Assembly (NCBI GenBank): GCA_946965045.2
Contig: OX337241.1
Coordinates: 2,599,744-2,663,743 of the forward strand
DNA: 64,000 nucleotides
Direction: 5' to 3'
From: Epithemia pelagica
Lineage: Eukaryota > Bacillariophyta > Bacillariophyceae > Surirellales > Surirellaceae
Part shown: positions 47,501-57,370 of the stretch, in pieces
How positions within the stretch are numbered: the stretch's first letter is position 1
Layout of the letters: every line of letters begins with the position of its first letter
Notes under the pieces: generated by a model
Told to the model about the DNA's origin: nothing
Databases searched by the model: none
Seen by the model: the letters and a program-made list of their open reading frames with translations, nothing else
Made by a program: the position numbers and the translations under genes

Positions 47501-47731
47501 AATAAGAAGCACAATGCCATCAACTACCACTCAGTCAGGGAAGCCGCGGCTGCATCAATCTTACGAGTTGGGAAGGAAGATACCGAAACCAACATTGCAG
47601 ATTTGTTCACAAAGATCCTGCCACGAGAACGGAGAAACGTGCTTATTTCGCAATTTACTTATTCTTCGGCGTTTGGTCCAGGGGGGCCCCCATCCATTGC
47701 GAACAAGCGCGTATCCCCCGCTCACTTCTAA
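41549..47731 (+). CDS. Copia 2 Gag-Pol polyprotein, 2,060 residues, intact frame
   Basis: Residues 1-200 are Gly/Ala/Ser-rich low complexity. Gag proper covers about 205-590 and ends in an RGG-type basic box (GGGRGGRGFGGRGRGNYGGR, about 599-620) in place of a CCHC knuckle. Protease: MADTCCAGKNW, the D-T-C variant. Integrase: DTLFSK with the first Asp, then LTANLAGEQ where the second catalytic Asp is expected (Asn1036, codon AAT 44654-44656), then KQNHRAERE with the Glu. RT: DVKMDLTRKARLVAGGH, ACDIGNAYL, ALYGLKSSGASW and YVDD at residues 1675-1678. RNase H: CFVDADHAGN, SSFGSEF, CDNRGVV. Gag and Pol share one frame, so any Gag excess must come from processing or RNA-level control. RT looks active; integrase may not be. 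Confidence 0.9.
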   Translation: MVTSTRSNTKTAATATGTQGGSGGSGSGSGSGSGSGSTGASETGRDRTSRHGASTGAGAGTHAGGGTPGATTMGTGAGTAAGAAVGGGMAPDAGATGGAPGGGAGAGAAGMGGAGVAAGAGGGMAGGGAAAGVPGGAGGGAGGHGAGGGAGGGAGGGAGGGAGGGAGGGPAGGGGGDGGAGGGGGGGVPPGVPPPPLSAVGMALTTCGANPYEIYALEHTERLNTIAAFGRMTSEDVTNLVSRLEKRPYPHSVTIPTSVIKNIQGLCFWSARARRQGRRLQYGDFDQDALMESLDAMEIQAEKTSSPDIKPSALKEDDWEDWSQEFPTYLSHIFGKQKAPLDYVIRPDLDPAHVFASTREQELYSYPLGGPYFREDNKEVFRLLSDLVKDQPATWIQPFQASQDGRRAWLALVNHFNGGGQKEKRISKAEAVLDTLYYNNERVFSFDAYASKLLRAFRTLDNTPNRRTPSNQVKILIDNIKITSAEFAVIKGHVRSNHRMDLHAAIDYISREIAEIFPDVSIGNRRGQARHRFVSETASQAASRPRNFAGLSHNNGIYTFYGVDVTDVTRRFTSQEMITLGTQGQAYIHQERARLRGQGGGRGGRGFGGRGRGNYGGRGAGGRGVAEISTSGDQSVITDITNDQGDRTTAAETGTTNTDRGSHNGRRFGNGAYEQGNGNEEESSRTGGRISVVNCGPQRRVGKVEKGWLLESDSAVGRNEMDTMADTCCAGKNWALVETTGMECTVNDFAGNQVGRTSVPVATCATVVRERKTGVEIVVIGHQMLWFGNYLDKSLLNQNQIRHAGHEVRDDPTRQMKEGFGIWVDGVHIPFEVQGTTVYFESRAPTQHELENLPSITLTRQELWDPQNVDITQQDSSPYLEAYGASMAGIGEVSRVLTPQGLASELASIPQVRQVESSRHSAVTAESLSRKWKIGLDTARATLRVTTQQGIRTAISPITRRYRVDNLALHRNRLQTRFYTDTLFSKTLSLSGNKCAQIFTDGQFTTVYPLSSKSQVGQALSSFIDEVGIPDRLTANLAGEQAGDSTLFKKLVRLHRIDMQWAERHTGKQNHRAEREIGLLKQRWHRCMMELDVPRRLWDFGLVYEAGVLSRVARGPDMRSGVERLSGNTPDISEWTDFSFYDVVWYHNNVKADATDDPVQLGRWLGIAHRIGSDLCYWILTKSGKIIARTTVQHVTEEDLAKPEMEGRIRQFKLIVEERLDDRNFTDNSKNGPGYLEDVDLEEEKRGRAGVVPSDEEYGGMIVEQAPEADEHGDGYDNYVGAQVQVDIGGETILGTVTKRQKGLDGKPVGRAHRNPTFDTRTYEVSFPGGLLHEYTANIVAENLYSRLDNEGKRHLVIKEIVGHRKDGDAVPQEEGYQYSSNGNKHPKRTTKGWEIAVECRDGTQIWIPLKDAKNGYPLELAEYAIAQGIQDEPAFKWWVPQTINHIRRLVKKVKKKYWKTTHKYGVKLPHSVDEALRIDEQTGTSLWKNAIDKELRVVKIAWEAREDLDLDEVRAGRQLVGYTEIKCHMVFDVKMDLTRKARLVAGGHMTEAPASLTYSSVVSRDSIRIAFLVAALNGLNVLACDIGNAYLNAPCREKIWFHGGPEVGNEFQGKVCVMVRALYGLKSSGASWRATLMATLYDMGFSDTQADPCVLRRKRKKSTGEEYYELMLVYVDDILLVSEVPQEVLDQIDKHYKIKAGSTGEPTVYLGAQIYKHNLPNGSWAWGMSSEKYVNNAIKIVEGLLEEDGDGKKLKSTAKVPVSSSYKPELDMSPELSPALTSRYQQLIGILRWAVELGRVDIYLEVSLLSQFLANPRVGHLEVVYHIFAFLKSHPKLKMVFDPMNVNLDESCFPQVPIDEWKEFYGDVAEELPVKMPKPLGRPVTITCFVDADHAGNVVTRRSHTGIVIFIQNAPILWYSKRQNTVESSSFGSEFVALRIAKEMIVALRYKLRMFGVPVPSPANILCDNRGVVKNTSIPASVLNKKHNAINYHSVREAAAASILRVGKEDTETNIADLFTKILPRERRNVLISQFTYSSAFGPGGPPSIANKRVSPAHF

Positions 47732-47744
47732 AGCTTGCGGGGAC

Positions 47745-47911
47745 TGTCTCATTCCGGCTGATACACGAATTCTGACCCGATACGGGACACATACGTCAGA
47801 AATACAACGGTCATTACCGTTTACCGTTTTACTGGTTTCATGCGTTGAATGTAGCGTAATTCTTCATCTTAATCTTTCCTTGGAGTGGATTCTATCAAGT
47901 AGAATAAGACA
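47745..47911 (+). repeat. 3' LTR of Copia element 2
   Basis: Identical to the 5' LTR except for one A/G difference. It is preceded by the purine-rich GCTTGCGGGGAC. Confidence 0.9.
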
Positions 47912-48065
47912 CAAGCCCCCAAATTCGTCAATCCATGTTTTCAAAGTTTTGGGAACCAAACACAACAACACGGCAACGACAAAAGAAGACGAAGAAGAAC
48001 CATTGTATTGGATCATCCTCTTGCTCTCTCTCTCGAGCGCTACTACGTACCTATACACACACACC

Positions 48066-49958
48066 ATGAAACGAACACGACACTACGGCCATGTTCCCTT
48101 GGTCCTTCCGACCACCACCAGCAAGGAGGAGGATTGCCGTTCGACAACAACGACAACAACAACGACACATTCGAATCGTTCGGCCACAACAGCCACAACA
48201 AATGTCTATCAACCCGACTATGCGGCCTTGCTGGCCTATTGTGCGGCCTGGTCCTATGCCTCCCATGCTCGCTTTCAACGACACGTGCAACAAGCCCTAC
48301 AAGCCATGTACCACCACAACCACAACAAGAGTACGGGCACCCATTCCTCCTCCACGAAACACACCACTACTACCAAGCTGCATGTGGTGGAATTGCAAGC
48401 TCTGGATGTGTCCCGTTGCATTGTGGCCACATGTCAACTCGTTTCGTTTTATCGGTCGGACCAGGAACGAGTCGTTCTCGTGTGCTTTCGAGGGACGGAA
48501 CCGGCCAATTTCTTGAATTGGGGCACCGATGTGCAAGCCACACTGGTGCCCCTCGACGACTCGGAACAATCGTCGTCCACAGCAACGACAACCACCCAGT
48601 CATCATCATCATCGTCATCGTCGTCACAATGGTCCTGGAACCGTCGTCGCACCAAACACGACCGAGAGGATGCATCGAATTCCAATCCGAAAGAACAACA
48701 ACAAGAATCACAAATACAAGAGAAGGAGGAAGAGGAGGAGGAACCATCATTGGAGGAGGATACTGATGATAGGGATATTGCCACTCCCACCACCACCACC
48801 CAAAAACCGACACCCCCTCATTGGATCGCCACACGACACTTGGAGGAGGACCCGGTACAGCAAGGTGGTAGCAGTACTGCCAGCACTTCTACCAATCCTT
48901 CCTCCAGTCGTCTCTTGGCACACAAGGGGTTTGTCCTCAATTTTCGGGCCGTGTGGGATGGACCCGACGGCATTTTGGCCCATTTGATGCAGCCTCATCT
49001 CTTGACGTCACCCACACCAAAGGACAATGACAACAACAATAGCAATAGCAATAGCAACAACAGTACCAGTACAAGTGCTACCTCAACAACAACCACCACC
49101 ACCACCACCACCACCACCACAACCACCACAACCACCACAACCACCACCACCGCCACAGCTCCGCCCAGTACACACTTGTACTTGACGGGTCATTCTCTGG
49201 GAGGTGCCATGGCCGTCTTGGCTGGTTTGGAATTGGCCACGCGCCATGCCGACTTGTATCGCAGTGCCGTCCGGGGCATTTATACCTATGGACAACCCAT
49301 GGTGGTGCCACCGCCGTGTCGCGAGACGGCCCACCATCTCATTGGGCACGACTTGTTTCGTCACGTCTATCGCAACGATTTGATCCCCCAAGTCCCACCT
49401 CAACCCATGGGACGGTTTGTTCATGTGGGACAAGAATATCGACATGGTGCTGGTTCGGCCAGGACCACACCACTCCTACCGGGTGTCTTGGGACCCCGGT
49501 CCAAAAATCACCAGCAACAACACAATCCAAACGATACTTCACAAAAGAGCACCAGTACTGCTTCGTCGGCGTCGGCGGCGTCGTCATCATCATTGACAGG
49601 ATCCAAACAACTGCAACAAGATGCAACACAACCTCCTTGCTCCGCCGGTTGGTACCCATTGGGTCCGGACGAAACGGGGACGACGCAATTGTTGACAGCC
49701 TTGCCAACCCTGCCCTTGGTGTTGACCGATGCCGTCGTGCGGGTCATTCCAGGAGGAGGCTTGGTGACACGCACCGTCCCAAGTCCTTGGTCCATGGCCG
49801 ATCATGTTCCCTATGGCTATGTCCACTCCTTTGAGGCATCCTGCTCGTGGTTGCCCTGCTTGTGGTTGCCACAAGTAGGCCGACCAGAATCACTTCGCGG
49901 GGAGGGCAGTGACGACACCAAGAACGACAAACCATTCTGGAAAGCAATGTCCGTCTAA
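48066..49958 (+). CDS. Class-3 (fungal-type) lipase-like protein
   Basis: Lipase_3 enzymes hydrolyse acylglycerols with a Ser-Asp-His triad. The 630-residue frame has the nucleophile elbow GHSLGG (Ser377), the following YGQPMV strand, a probable Asp in YRNDLIPQVP and a probable His in DHVPYGYVHSFE, in the family order. The N-terminal part has VVLVCFRGTEPANFLNWGTD, where RGTE is the usual oxyanion-loop segment. Low-complexity inserts (Ser/Gln, Glu, Asn/Ser, and a poly-Thr run from ACC repeats at about 49085-49150) interrupt the domain between conserved blocks, as in many diatom proteins. ATG 48066 is chosen because the frame upstream lies in the Copia LTR. A hydrophobic C-terminal helix is possible (SWLPCLWLP). 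Location is not predicted. Confidence 0.8.
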   Translation: MKRTRHYGHVPLVLPTTTSKEEDCRSTTTTTTTTHSNRSATTATTNVYQPDYAALLAYCAAWSYASHARFQRHVQQALQAMYHHNHNKSTGTHSSSTKHTTTTKLHVVELQALDVSRCIVATCQLVSFYRSDQERVVLVCFRGTEPANFLNWGTDVQATLVPLDDSEQSSSTATTTTQSSSSSSSSSQWSWNRRRTKHDREDASNSNPKEQQQESQIQEKEEEEEEPSLEEDTDDRDIATPTTTTQKPTPPHWIATRHLEEDPVQQGGSSTASTSTNPSSSRLLAHKGFVLNFRAVWDGPDGILAHLMQPHLLTSPTPKDNDNNNSNSNSNNSTSTSATSTTTTTTTTTTTTTTTTTTTTTTATAPPSTHLYLTGHSLGGAMAVLAGLELATRHADLYRSAVRGIYTYGQPMVVPPPCRETAHHLIGHDLFRHVYRNDLIPQVPPQPMGRFVHVGQEYRHGAGSARTTPLLPGVLGPRSKNHQQQHNPNDTSQKSTSTASSASAASSSSLTGSKQLQQDATQPPCSAGWYPLGPDETGTTQLLTALPTLPLVLTDAVVRVIPGGGLVTRTVPSPWSMADHVPYGYVHSFEASCSWLPCLWLPQVGRPESLRGEGSDDTKNDKPFWKAMSV

Positions 49959-50081
49959 GATAGAAGTTGATTTTATATATTGATTGTATAGGTAGTTCTA
50001 ATGCTTGACGATTTCTCTCTTTCTTTCCTCTAACTCTCTACATCTGTTTGGTATTCTCTTCTTCTACATTCGAAAGCCCTT

Positions 50082-53000
50082 TCAGTCCATTCGAATCTTG
50101 TGTGGCTTCAATGCATTCGTGTTCGTACCCTCTGGTTCACAAACATCTCCTGAATGTTGGCTTTCTCCACACTCGGTGTCTTCGGCAGAGGAACGGTTTT
50201 GCGCCCATTGATGAATGTCCCTTCCTTTCTTGTACTCCAGCCACGCCGAAGAAATGACCCGAACCGAGTGTTGAACATGCCGGAGCAGACGCATTTGGTA
50301 CATTTGGTGTCGAATATCAGCTCCACTCACAGGGGAGGCTGTTGTTGCAATACGCATTATGGAATGGGTTCGATCGAAACGGTACTTCCATAATCCGCAA
50401 GAGATGGATTCAAAGAATCTCTCTACTCTTCTGCCCATTTGATGGAACATGACAATCATGCAAACAAACCGCTGCATGCTGGCAATGCGGCTTTCGTACA
50501 ATTCCATTGCATGTTCTTGACTCCGAGCAACTGAGAAGTCCAGGGTTTTTCCTCGCTTTCCAGAGTTGTACTTGCGAAGCAGTTCGCCAAAGTACTTCTC
50601 TTCTGAAGGCTCAATCTGAATAAGACCACGACTGTCACGATGGCTCGGAGGTACACTGAACATTCCCTGTAGATAAAACAGTGCTGTTCATCAGCAGAGT
50701 TCGAAATTCATCATAATCCAAAGTTCCTGTATCATCAGTATCTGCCATATGAAAGAGGTCAGTAAGCTCCTCTGCCGTCATCGTTCCGGTGTGATGCTTG
50801 GACCAGCCTCGAATAAATTCATCCTCTGTCAAGACACCGTCATTGTCCCTATCGAAAGCGCGGTACAGATGATGGATTCGATCCGACCATTTCCGGTCTT
50901 CAGCTGCCATTTTGATAATCATATTGATGGAATTTTCAACCCTGTGACTGTCGACCCCAGCTGATGATGATGGAGAGTCGGCGGAGGTTTTCGACTTGTT
51001 CTCATGGTCTTCTGCAAAGTTTCGAAATCTTCCAAGCAGAGCAGCAGCAGATTCTTTCCGATGGAGGACAGGGCGAACACTGGAGTCGCGGTGGTAGCTC
51101 AAAGAAGGGTCTAAAAAGTCACCGGAGTCCTTGTTCACAATACCTCCCAACAGACATTTCATTCGATTCCATCCTTTGACTTGTGCTTCTGATTTGTTTC
51201 TCGAATCGATAGTAGATCTCCCCTCCGTCATGGCGTCCGACTCTAACAACATGCGTTCACAAAGAAACAAAGGCCGTTTCCGCTTGAGAAAGATTCCTAG
51301 TTTACTCAATGGAAGCTTGAACGGGTTGTGCTGTAACAGAAACACAATCAGCAGTCAGTTCATGCAAAACACACATGCGCTTTCCAACCAACCATACTTA
51401 CTCCAATTGTGATACTCTCGCATGTTCCTCCATACGACTGGATAGACGACGCTTGATTCACTGAAAGACAAACCGAAGCCTCCGCAGTTGTCAATGCCGA
51501 GAGTCGCCCATCTGGTCTACCACAAACAAGTAAAGTTCCCCTTGTCACTCGATGGGTGTGTCGATGCACCAAATGATCCGAAGGATTCCCACTGAGCACG
51601 TTCAATCCTGCAATACTGTACGACACTGCGAATATCTTGGACAGAAAGGCTTCGGCACATTGAGCTACCCATGGAATGTCGCCAATGACGACTGTACGTC
51701 CCACCATGCGATGAAGGAGATTGCGGCGTTGGACAATACGTAGCAGCATGATATTGATTTGTGGCATCCAAAAATACAGTGCTGCATCCATGGTGCGGAC
51801 TGCGTACATCCAGTCGTTCGTGTCATTGAGGCCTGCGGCACGGGCAATGGCATACGCCAGAGGATATCCCGAAATGACTGTCACAAAGATGTAGACAAAG
51901 GTCATCATGTACGCTCTCGTATTTTCCAGTACATGGTCGGCCCAAACGTCTCCAGCTTTCCGTAATTCCGATTCGACTACAGTGTTGTGATTCTCAAGAT
52001 TGCCGCGTTGTGTGGTTCCCACAATTTCACGTAGAGCATTCACGTTATCCCGGTTGCACCGTTCCAGAATCAGCAAATCTTGTTCGGTAATACAAGCTTC
52101 TGTTATATGGCGATATCGCATGTCGCTGAGAATCAGGACTGAAATGTCCTCGAAAAGGTTGGTAAAGAGTTGATGAGTGGCAACAACGGATATCTGTTTC
52201 AAAGTGAAGAAAAAACGGACATGAGGAATGAAGCACCATCATGCCATACACTAGATACAAGATGTGACACGTACCGAGCAGGGTTCTGCCGGTCGGATGC
52301 CCACCCCGGTCGAAAAAACACGGCAACGAAAGAGTTGATCCATGGCACTATCGTTCGAATCGCCCATGGCATCCATGGTTCGAAGTTGTTTCCCAATTTG
52401 AGTGTCCCATTCCGACGTGACGGCAAAGATTTCGTTGGTCGAGCTTTGTAAGAGACTGCTGCAGGCCAATGGCGCAAAGGTTCCACCACTGTGACTCACA
52501 ATAATGACAATCGAATCGTGTAAATCCAGCGTCTTGGGCGATTGGGGAAACCCAAAGGCTGGCACTGGAATGTCCTGACCAAACAAACCAAGAAGTTTGT
52601 TGCTGCTAATCGCTTTCGTGACAAGTTTGGGAAAGGCTTTTTGGAGATCACTAGCAAACTGTTCGGCAAGCCAAAGAGACACTTCGCATCCTGTGAGCAA
52701 AATGTCTACCGCATGGGTGCTTCTATTACTCGTCCCATTGATGCGACCATCCAACAGCCGACGAAGAGCCCGTGATAACGTGAATGCAGTGAGTCGATTG
52801 AGGCTTGTCGCGCCATGATGTGCGAGCCAATCATCTTGAATGTTGGAGCAAACCTTGGGTATGTCTTGAATGTCCTTCAAGACCAAATCGGTACAGTCCT
52901 GATTCTCGGGCAATGGCTTGACAAATTTGTTGCGCGACAGGGGAACCATGCGGTGAAAGATCTGAGGATCCGGAGAGGACATGACCTTGGATTCTTTGTA

Positions 53001-55213
53001 CAGAACCACTGTAACATGTCCATTCATGAACGTGTGGCGTGGCAACTCTTGGTTGGGTACCGACACGGGTGACGTCTTGTCTTTGCCAAAGTCGAGGAGC
53101 ATTACCTCTCCTCCAAGATCTGTGAATCATCCGTCGTGAGCAAAGAAAGAATCATGAGACAAACTTTCATGCTTGCCACAGGATAGGATACGCACGCTGG
53201 CCACACAATACATTCCTCCTAATACTACGTACCATCCAGGTCCAACCTCAAGGCATCATTGTCCACATCGCCCAAGCTGTGATCCAAGTCGTGCGCGGCA
53301 TTGCCGGGAAAGGGCACTCCCAATCCAGCCTTGACGGCGGCTTGTTCCGACCCATACAAGACGAGACCCTTGCGGGGATAAAAGGCCACACTCATGGTTT
53401 GTCCCCGGGCCGCCAAACACACTTGGCGGTGGGCATCCAAGGACGATGTCACACAAAGGCCAAAGGATCCACTGGCATGCGCCAAAATGGTTTGTGTGGT
53501 AAAGAGCAAATCATTGTCCAAAAAGGCATGAATCGTGGCGAGACAAAAGCTAAAGAGAGAAGTGCCACCCAAATCTTCGGGGTCGTCCTGTTCGGTCTCT
53601 TGCAGGTCTTGCAAAAAGTGGGAGACTCCCGTAGCCTGCAACAATTCTTGTGTTCGAGCACGGAGTTTACTCACCACCCGCCAGGCAAACGAGGCTCGAA
53701 CACTGGGCGATTGATCAATGGTATTCAAGTCGGTCGTCTTGAGCATTTCCGTCAAGACATGTTCAAAAACACCTCCAATACGTTCCAAATCTCGGTAGGA
53801 GGGAAACGAGTGGGCAGTCGACTCGTTGTTGTTGGTAGGAGTAAGAAACTCCAAGAGGGTCCGCGTCCACGGGGCCGATAAATCTCGTCGTTCCATGCCC
53901 AAACACAGGGCATACCGGACACTGGTTCCAAAACAAGCTTGCGTTCGAATCAAATCCACCAAACCGGCAATGGCGCCCGAATCCACATTGCCGGGACGCG
54001 GATACTGCAAGAAATGTTCCAACCACGTTTGAATGGCATCCACCGATACCGTTTGTCCATGCAACCGATAAAACTCCAAGTCTCCATTGTGAGTAATATA
54101 GTGCTCCACTGGAACAAGGCGGGGTTTCTTGGCCATGGCCGTGGGAGAGGAGGAGGAGGAGGACGACGACATGGAGTCGGGGGTTCGCTTCGGACTGTCA
54201 TGCCGCCATTTGGGGTAGACGCGACGCGGGGACGGTGGTGTCCACTGTTGGAATTGAGTATCGGGCAAGGTGGCCTTGCTGGAGGTCGCAAATCGGGTAT
54301 GACCACAAAACACGGGACTCGAGTCTGTGGGAAACGGTCCGCCCGACGAGAACCAACGATGGGTGGGCAACCAGGATGATGATGATAACAAGCCATTGTC
54401 GTGAGCCACCTTATGGCGCAACAAGACACTCAAGTCGGTTCGTTTTCGATTGACCACACGAGATCGTACTCCCACCAATGACACCGAGTCTTGACCCGTA
54501 CTAGTAGCAGTTTTGGAAGATGGACGAGGATGAAAACACACGACACCACCCGACTGTGCTCCACGCATCATGGTGACTTGAATCAATGTTTCCAAAATGG
54601 AGAGTGCTGCTGGTCCATCCCTGGCATCCGAATGCTGATTCCTCCACCAGGCGGGATGCAACAAGAGCATGCCAAAATTGCCACAGGCAAACACGTGCGG
54701 AATTAAGACAGCACCACCACCAGCAGGCCACGCCAAAAAGGAGGACTGAATGGGAAGAATGGGCCATTGCAACAAATCGGTCCACAGGGCCTCCGCAGCC
54801 GTCACACAGGCCGCCCACTGCAAGGCACAAGACCAAGTCGTAGTAGTAGTAGTAGTAGTAGTCGCAGCTTCAGAAGCAATGCCTCGGTTCCGAACGTAGT
54901 CAATTCCCAGAGCCACCAAGCAACTGACCATCCATCCAGCATGCCGAATCAGATCCATCTGCCAAGGATCGACTTCTCCTTCTTCTTCTTCTTCCACTGG
55001 CTCTACGACGGTCCACACGACAAATTTTCGACCCAGTATCAAGTGATACCAAAATTCCCCGGACCACCCGGCCACACTCGTCTTGTGTGGTAATAGAACA
55101 ATCGTTGCCATCCCATAATGTGCCAGTTCATGAATCATGCCCATGGTCAGATACCACACCAGGGCGGACCACCACAGGGTGCGCCAGTTCCAAACGGGGG
55201 GTGGTTCCTTCAC
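50082..55213 (-). CDS. Glutamine amidotransferase/SIS/EF-hand membrane protein, copy B
   Basis: Exons: 53233-55213, 52275-53119, 51402-52193 and 50082-51330. Introns are 71-113 nt, GT-AG, at the same places as in copy A. Domain order: membrane region with IHELAH (HExxH); CGNFGM (Cys177 from 55213) opening the Ntn-type glutaminase with RGAQSGGVV, GHTRFATSS, THNGDLEF and GSFGLCVTSSLDAHRQ; first SIS (IIVSHSGGTFA, SEWDTQIG); a membrane helix YMMTFVYIFVTVISG and second SIS-like part (VVIGDIPWVAQCAEAF); EF-hands DRDNDGVLTEDE and DTDDTGTLDYDE; and a basic helical tail. By analogy with glucosamine-6-phosphate synthase it would move glutamine nitrogen to a sugar phosphate, here perhaps under calcium control at a membrane; this is inference. 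There is no ATG at the 5' end of exon 1 (a stop lies six codons upstream of 55213), so the first exon is missing or an internal Met is used. A one-base shift near 50668-50690 separates the EF-hands from the tail. Confidence 0.75.
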
Positions 55214-55229
55214 ATCAAAATATTGTGGT

Positions 55230-57222
55230 CACAACGAAAGCGGCGTGCTTGCCATAAATTGTTGGAAGATGAAGCCGTCGATCCAAAACGCGTTTCTCTT
55301 CCGATCCGCAGCAGTCGGTAAAACGTGCCATCCACACAAAGTTTGGAACCAACCAAAATAGAAAGCGGCAAGGACGACGATGCCATACAATCCACATCCT
55401 TCAAACGTGACAGGTTCCAGCCCTTCTCGTCGGTTGTGGTGTATTTGCATCATGGAACAAACTAGAACAGGATGACACACACCAAAGTTCTGGCACTTTT
55501 CGATGGGAGGCTTCGCATCCTTCGAGATGATGTATTGTAGTATGGAGGTGTGTCATCCCCGTTCGATTGGGATCAACAGAATTCCCTTCTTGTTGGTACC
55601 CAATCTGTCATTCTCCATACGCCAACCGATGGATGGTGTGGAAGCCTTCCAGTGGTTCTGCCACTTTCATGCGTTTCCCACAGCATTCAACCAAGAGCGT
55701 ACAGACACGGTGTGGTTGCCGAACTTGATACCTCTGGAAAAAAACAAACATTCAAAAGGAGAGAGACGTATGGTCCATCCTGAATTCCCATCCTTCTTCC
55801 AACCCCGGAGGATCCGTCGCCATCCTCATGGTCGCAGAGCCTTGCTTGCAAATTGCAACCATCTTCCTGAACATTGACATGGTAGTGTGAGCGTGACACA
55901 TCACAGACACGGTGTTTTGCTTTCGTCGGCACGTCGATGCGAGGCCACACGTGCCGCCTCGGATGCAACGCGCCTGCATGGATCTTTTCTGATCGTGATC
56001 CCGTCAAAAAGATCCAAGAGCACGTTTGGAACTTTGGAAAGATCGAGCATCTGTCTTGTCGGACGGTTGCTTCCCCGTTTCCATAGGGTTCGATACAACG
56101 AGTCCATGACAGTCATTTCTCTCTGGCTGGTGAAACCGGAGACTCTCTGGTGAAACCGGAGAGCACCGACCATAACTGAATCCATCCAGATTCGATACCA
56201 AGATTGGCGGACATGACAACAAATCAGCAATCCATCTTGAGAGGAACGGGGACGAGTGGATCTAGATTTCACACACGCACATACACCACCACAAACGACA
56301 CAGTATGCGAAAACGTCGAACCTCGAGTCACCATGCAGCTGCGTCGTCACGGAATAGTAGTAGCACTATGACCACGGCTGTGGCCGACGACGATCGATCC
56401 TTGGCCGTTGCCACTACTGCGACTACGACTAGCGCCACACGATCTCGATCGACCAACTCCAAATCTTCCAAATCCTTGGGGGAACACGAGACATTGTCTG
56501 TCTCGGTCACCAAATGAACCTACCTCTACTCCCTCTTGTCGGAACGAGAACAAGCCGAATTTGCCCAATGGATCATGGAAACCACCACCACGACAACGGC
56601 TGCCACAAGAACGGGAATGGACTAATCACACACCAACCACACGGACGGGCGGCTGTGACAATAATAAGGGAATCATGCGAGCGACGTGCTTGGGCATTCC
56701 CCAACATTCTCCCTGGTTCAGGCTCTTTCCAAATGGGTTGGGTTGCTTCTGGGTGGGTGGGTTCGATCCAAGACGATTCTACTACGTATATTCATTTGAG
56801 AGATTCCCAAAACCAAATAAAACCAACAAGTGTGCGTGAGACAACAAGGAACTCAACACGCAACACAGGCTTCGTCTCTGGTACTCCCCGGTTGGGGTTG
56901 CGGCGAGAAGACCCCCGGTTTGGTTCATGCTCCACAGGCCATATTATAGCGAGGACTCCTGGAACCCAACACCAACGATCCAAAGGAGAACGAGGGAGAT
57001 CCGCAAAGAGCCATCCTCTCCATCTCCATGGGGGTGGAATGACTCTACTGCTACTAGCGGATTCGAATGGGGTTGTGGTTCCCATCCTCCTCCTCGAAGG
57101 ACATTGTCTCTTCTCCCAGAGGGGAAGGAAACAACACGACTCCAAGAGAAGTATTATAGAAATAGAATAGAGAGACGTACCAAAACAGAAAACGAGAGAA
57201 GCGTCAAGCCTAGTGGAAGGGT
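55230..57222. other. Interval with coding-like fragments but no confident gene
   Basis: The minus strand at 55230-56350 shows several coding-like pieces, including a hydrophobic segment GLYGIVVLAAFYFGWFQ at about 55350-55400. A good acceptor (T-rich tract ending CCAG) lies near 55733, so an intron-bearing gene or missing first exons of copy B may lie here. I could not build a consistent model. A 20-bp tandem repeat (TGGTGAAACCGGAGA units) is at about 56127-56162. Confidence 0.3.
56305..56625 (+). pseudogene. Small Ser/Thr-rich ORF continuing past an in-frame TGA
   Basis: From ATG 56305 the frame gives a Ser/Thr/Arg-rich peptide ending SVSVTK. It then meets TGA (56515-56517) and continues in the same frame with YLYSLLSEREQAEFAQWIME, a charged helix that looks coding, before a TAA at 56623-56625. 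Either a decayed gene or chance; no family recognised. Confidence 0.2.
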
Positions 57223-57255
57223 GAGTCATGAGATTTCGTGACTTCCTCTTTTTGT
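57223..57255 (+). repeat. 33-nt motif shared with 2790-2822
   Basis: Same imperfect palindrome with one mismatch. It starts 148 bp before the ATG at 57371. It is followed by two imperfect tandem copies of a roughly 60-bp unit (TTTTCGAGC..., CTTGCA...CAAAGTCATCTT) at about 57255-57370. Confidence 0.55.
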
Positions 57256-57370
57256 ACTCACATCTCAGGTTTTGAAGTAACCGTGTTTTTCGAGCGTCAG
57301 CTTGCAAACCAAAGTCATCTTGCCGGATTTCAGGTTTTCGAGCAATCTTGCACACAAAAGTCATCTTACC

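Larger units (their letters stand above)
41338..47911 (+). mobile_element. Copia-type LTR retrotransposon 2, short LTRs, recent
   Basis: 6.57 kb. LTRs of 167 bp (TGTCTC...AAGACA) at 41338-41504 and 47745-47911 differ by one base that I can see. The 4-bp target duplication CAAG lies at 41334-41337 and 47912-47915. One uninterrupted Gag-Pol frame fills the interior. It inserted between copy A and the lipase gene, in the lipase's upstream DNA. Near-identical LTRs and an intact frame show a young insertion. The integrase carries an Asp-to-Asn change at a catalytic position. Confidence 0.95.

Noticed and set aside
47514-48065. Upstream extension of the lipase frame
   Set aside because: It runs through the 3' end of Copia 2 and its LTR; the ATG at 48066 is the first start in host DNA.
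56755-56790. Possible tRNA T-loop (GGTTCGATCC)
   Set aside because: The flanking bases do not form a T stem and no acceptor, D or anticodon arms are found upstream.
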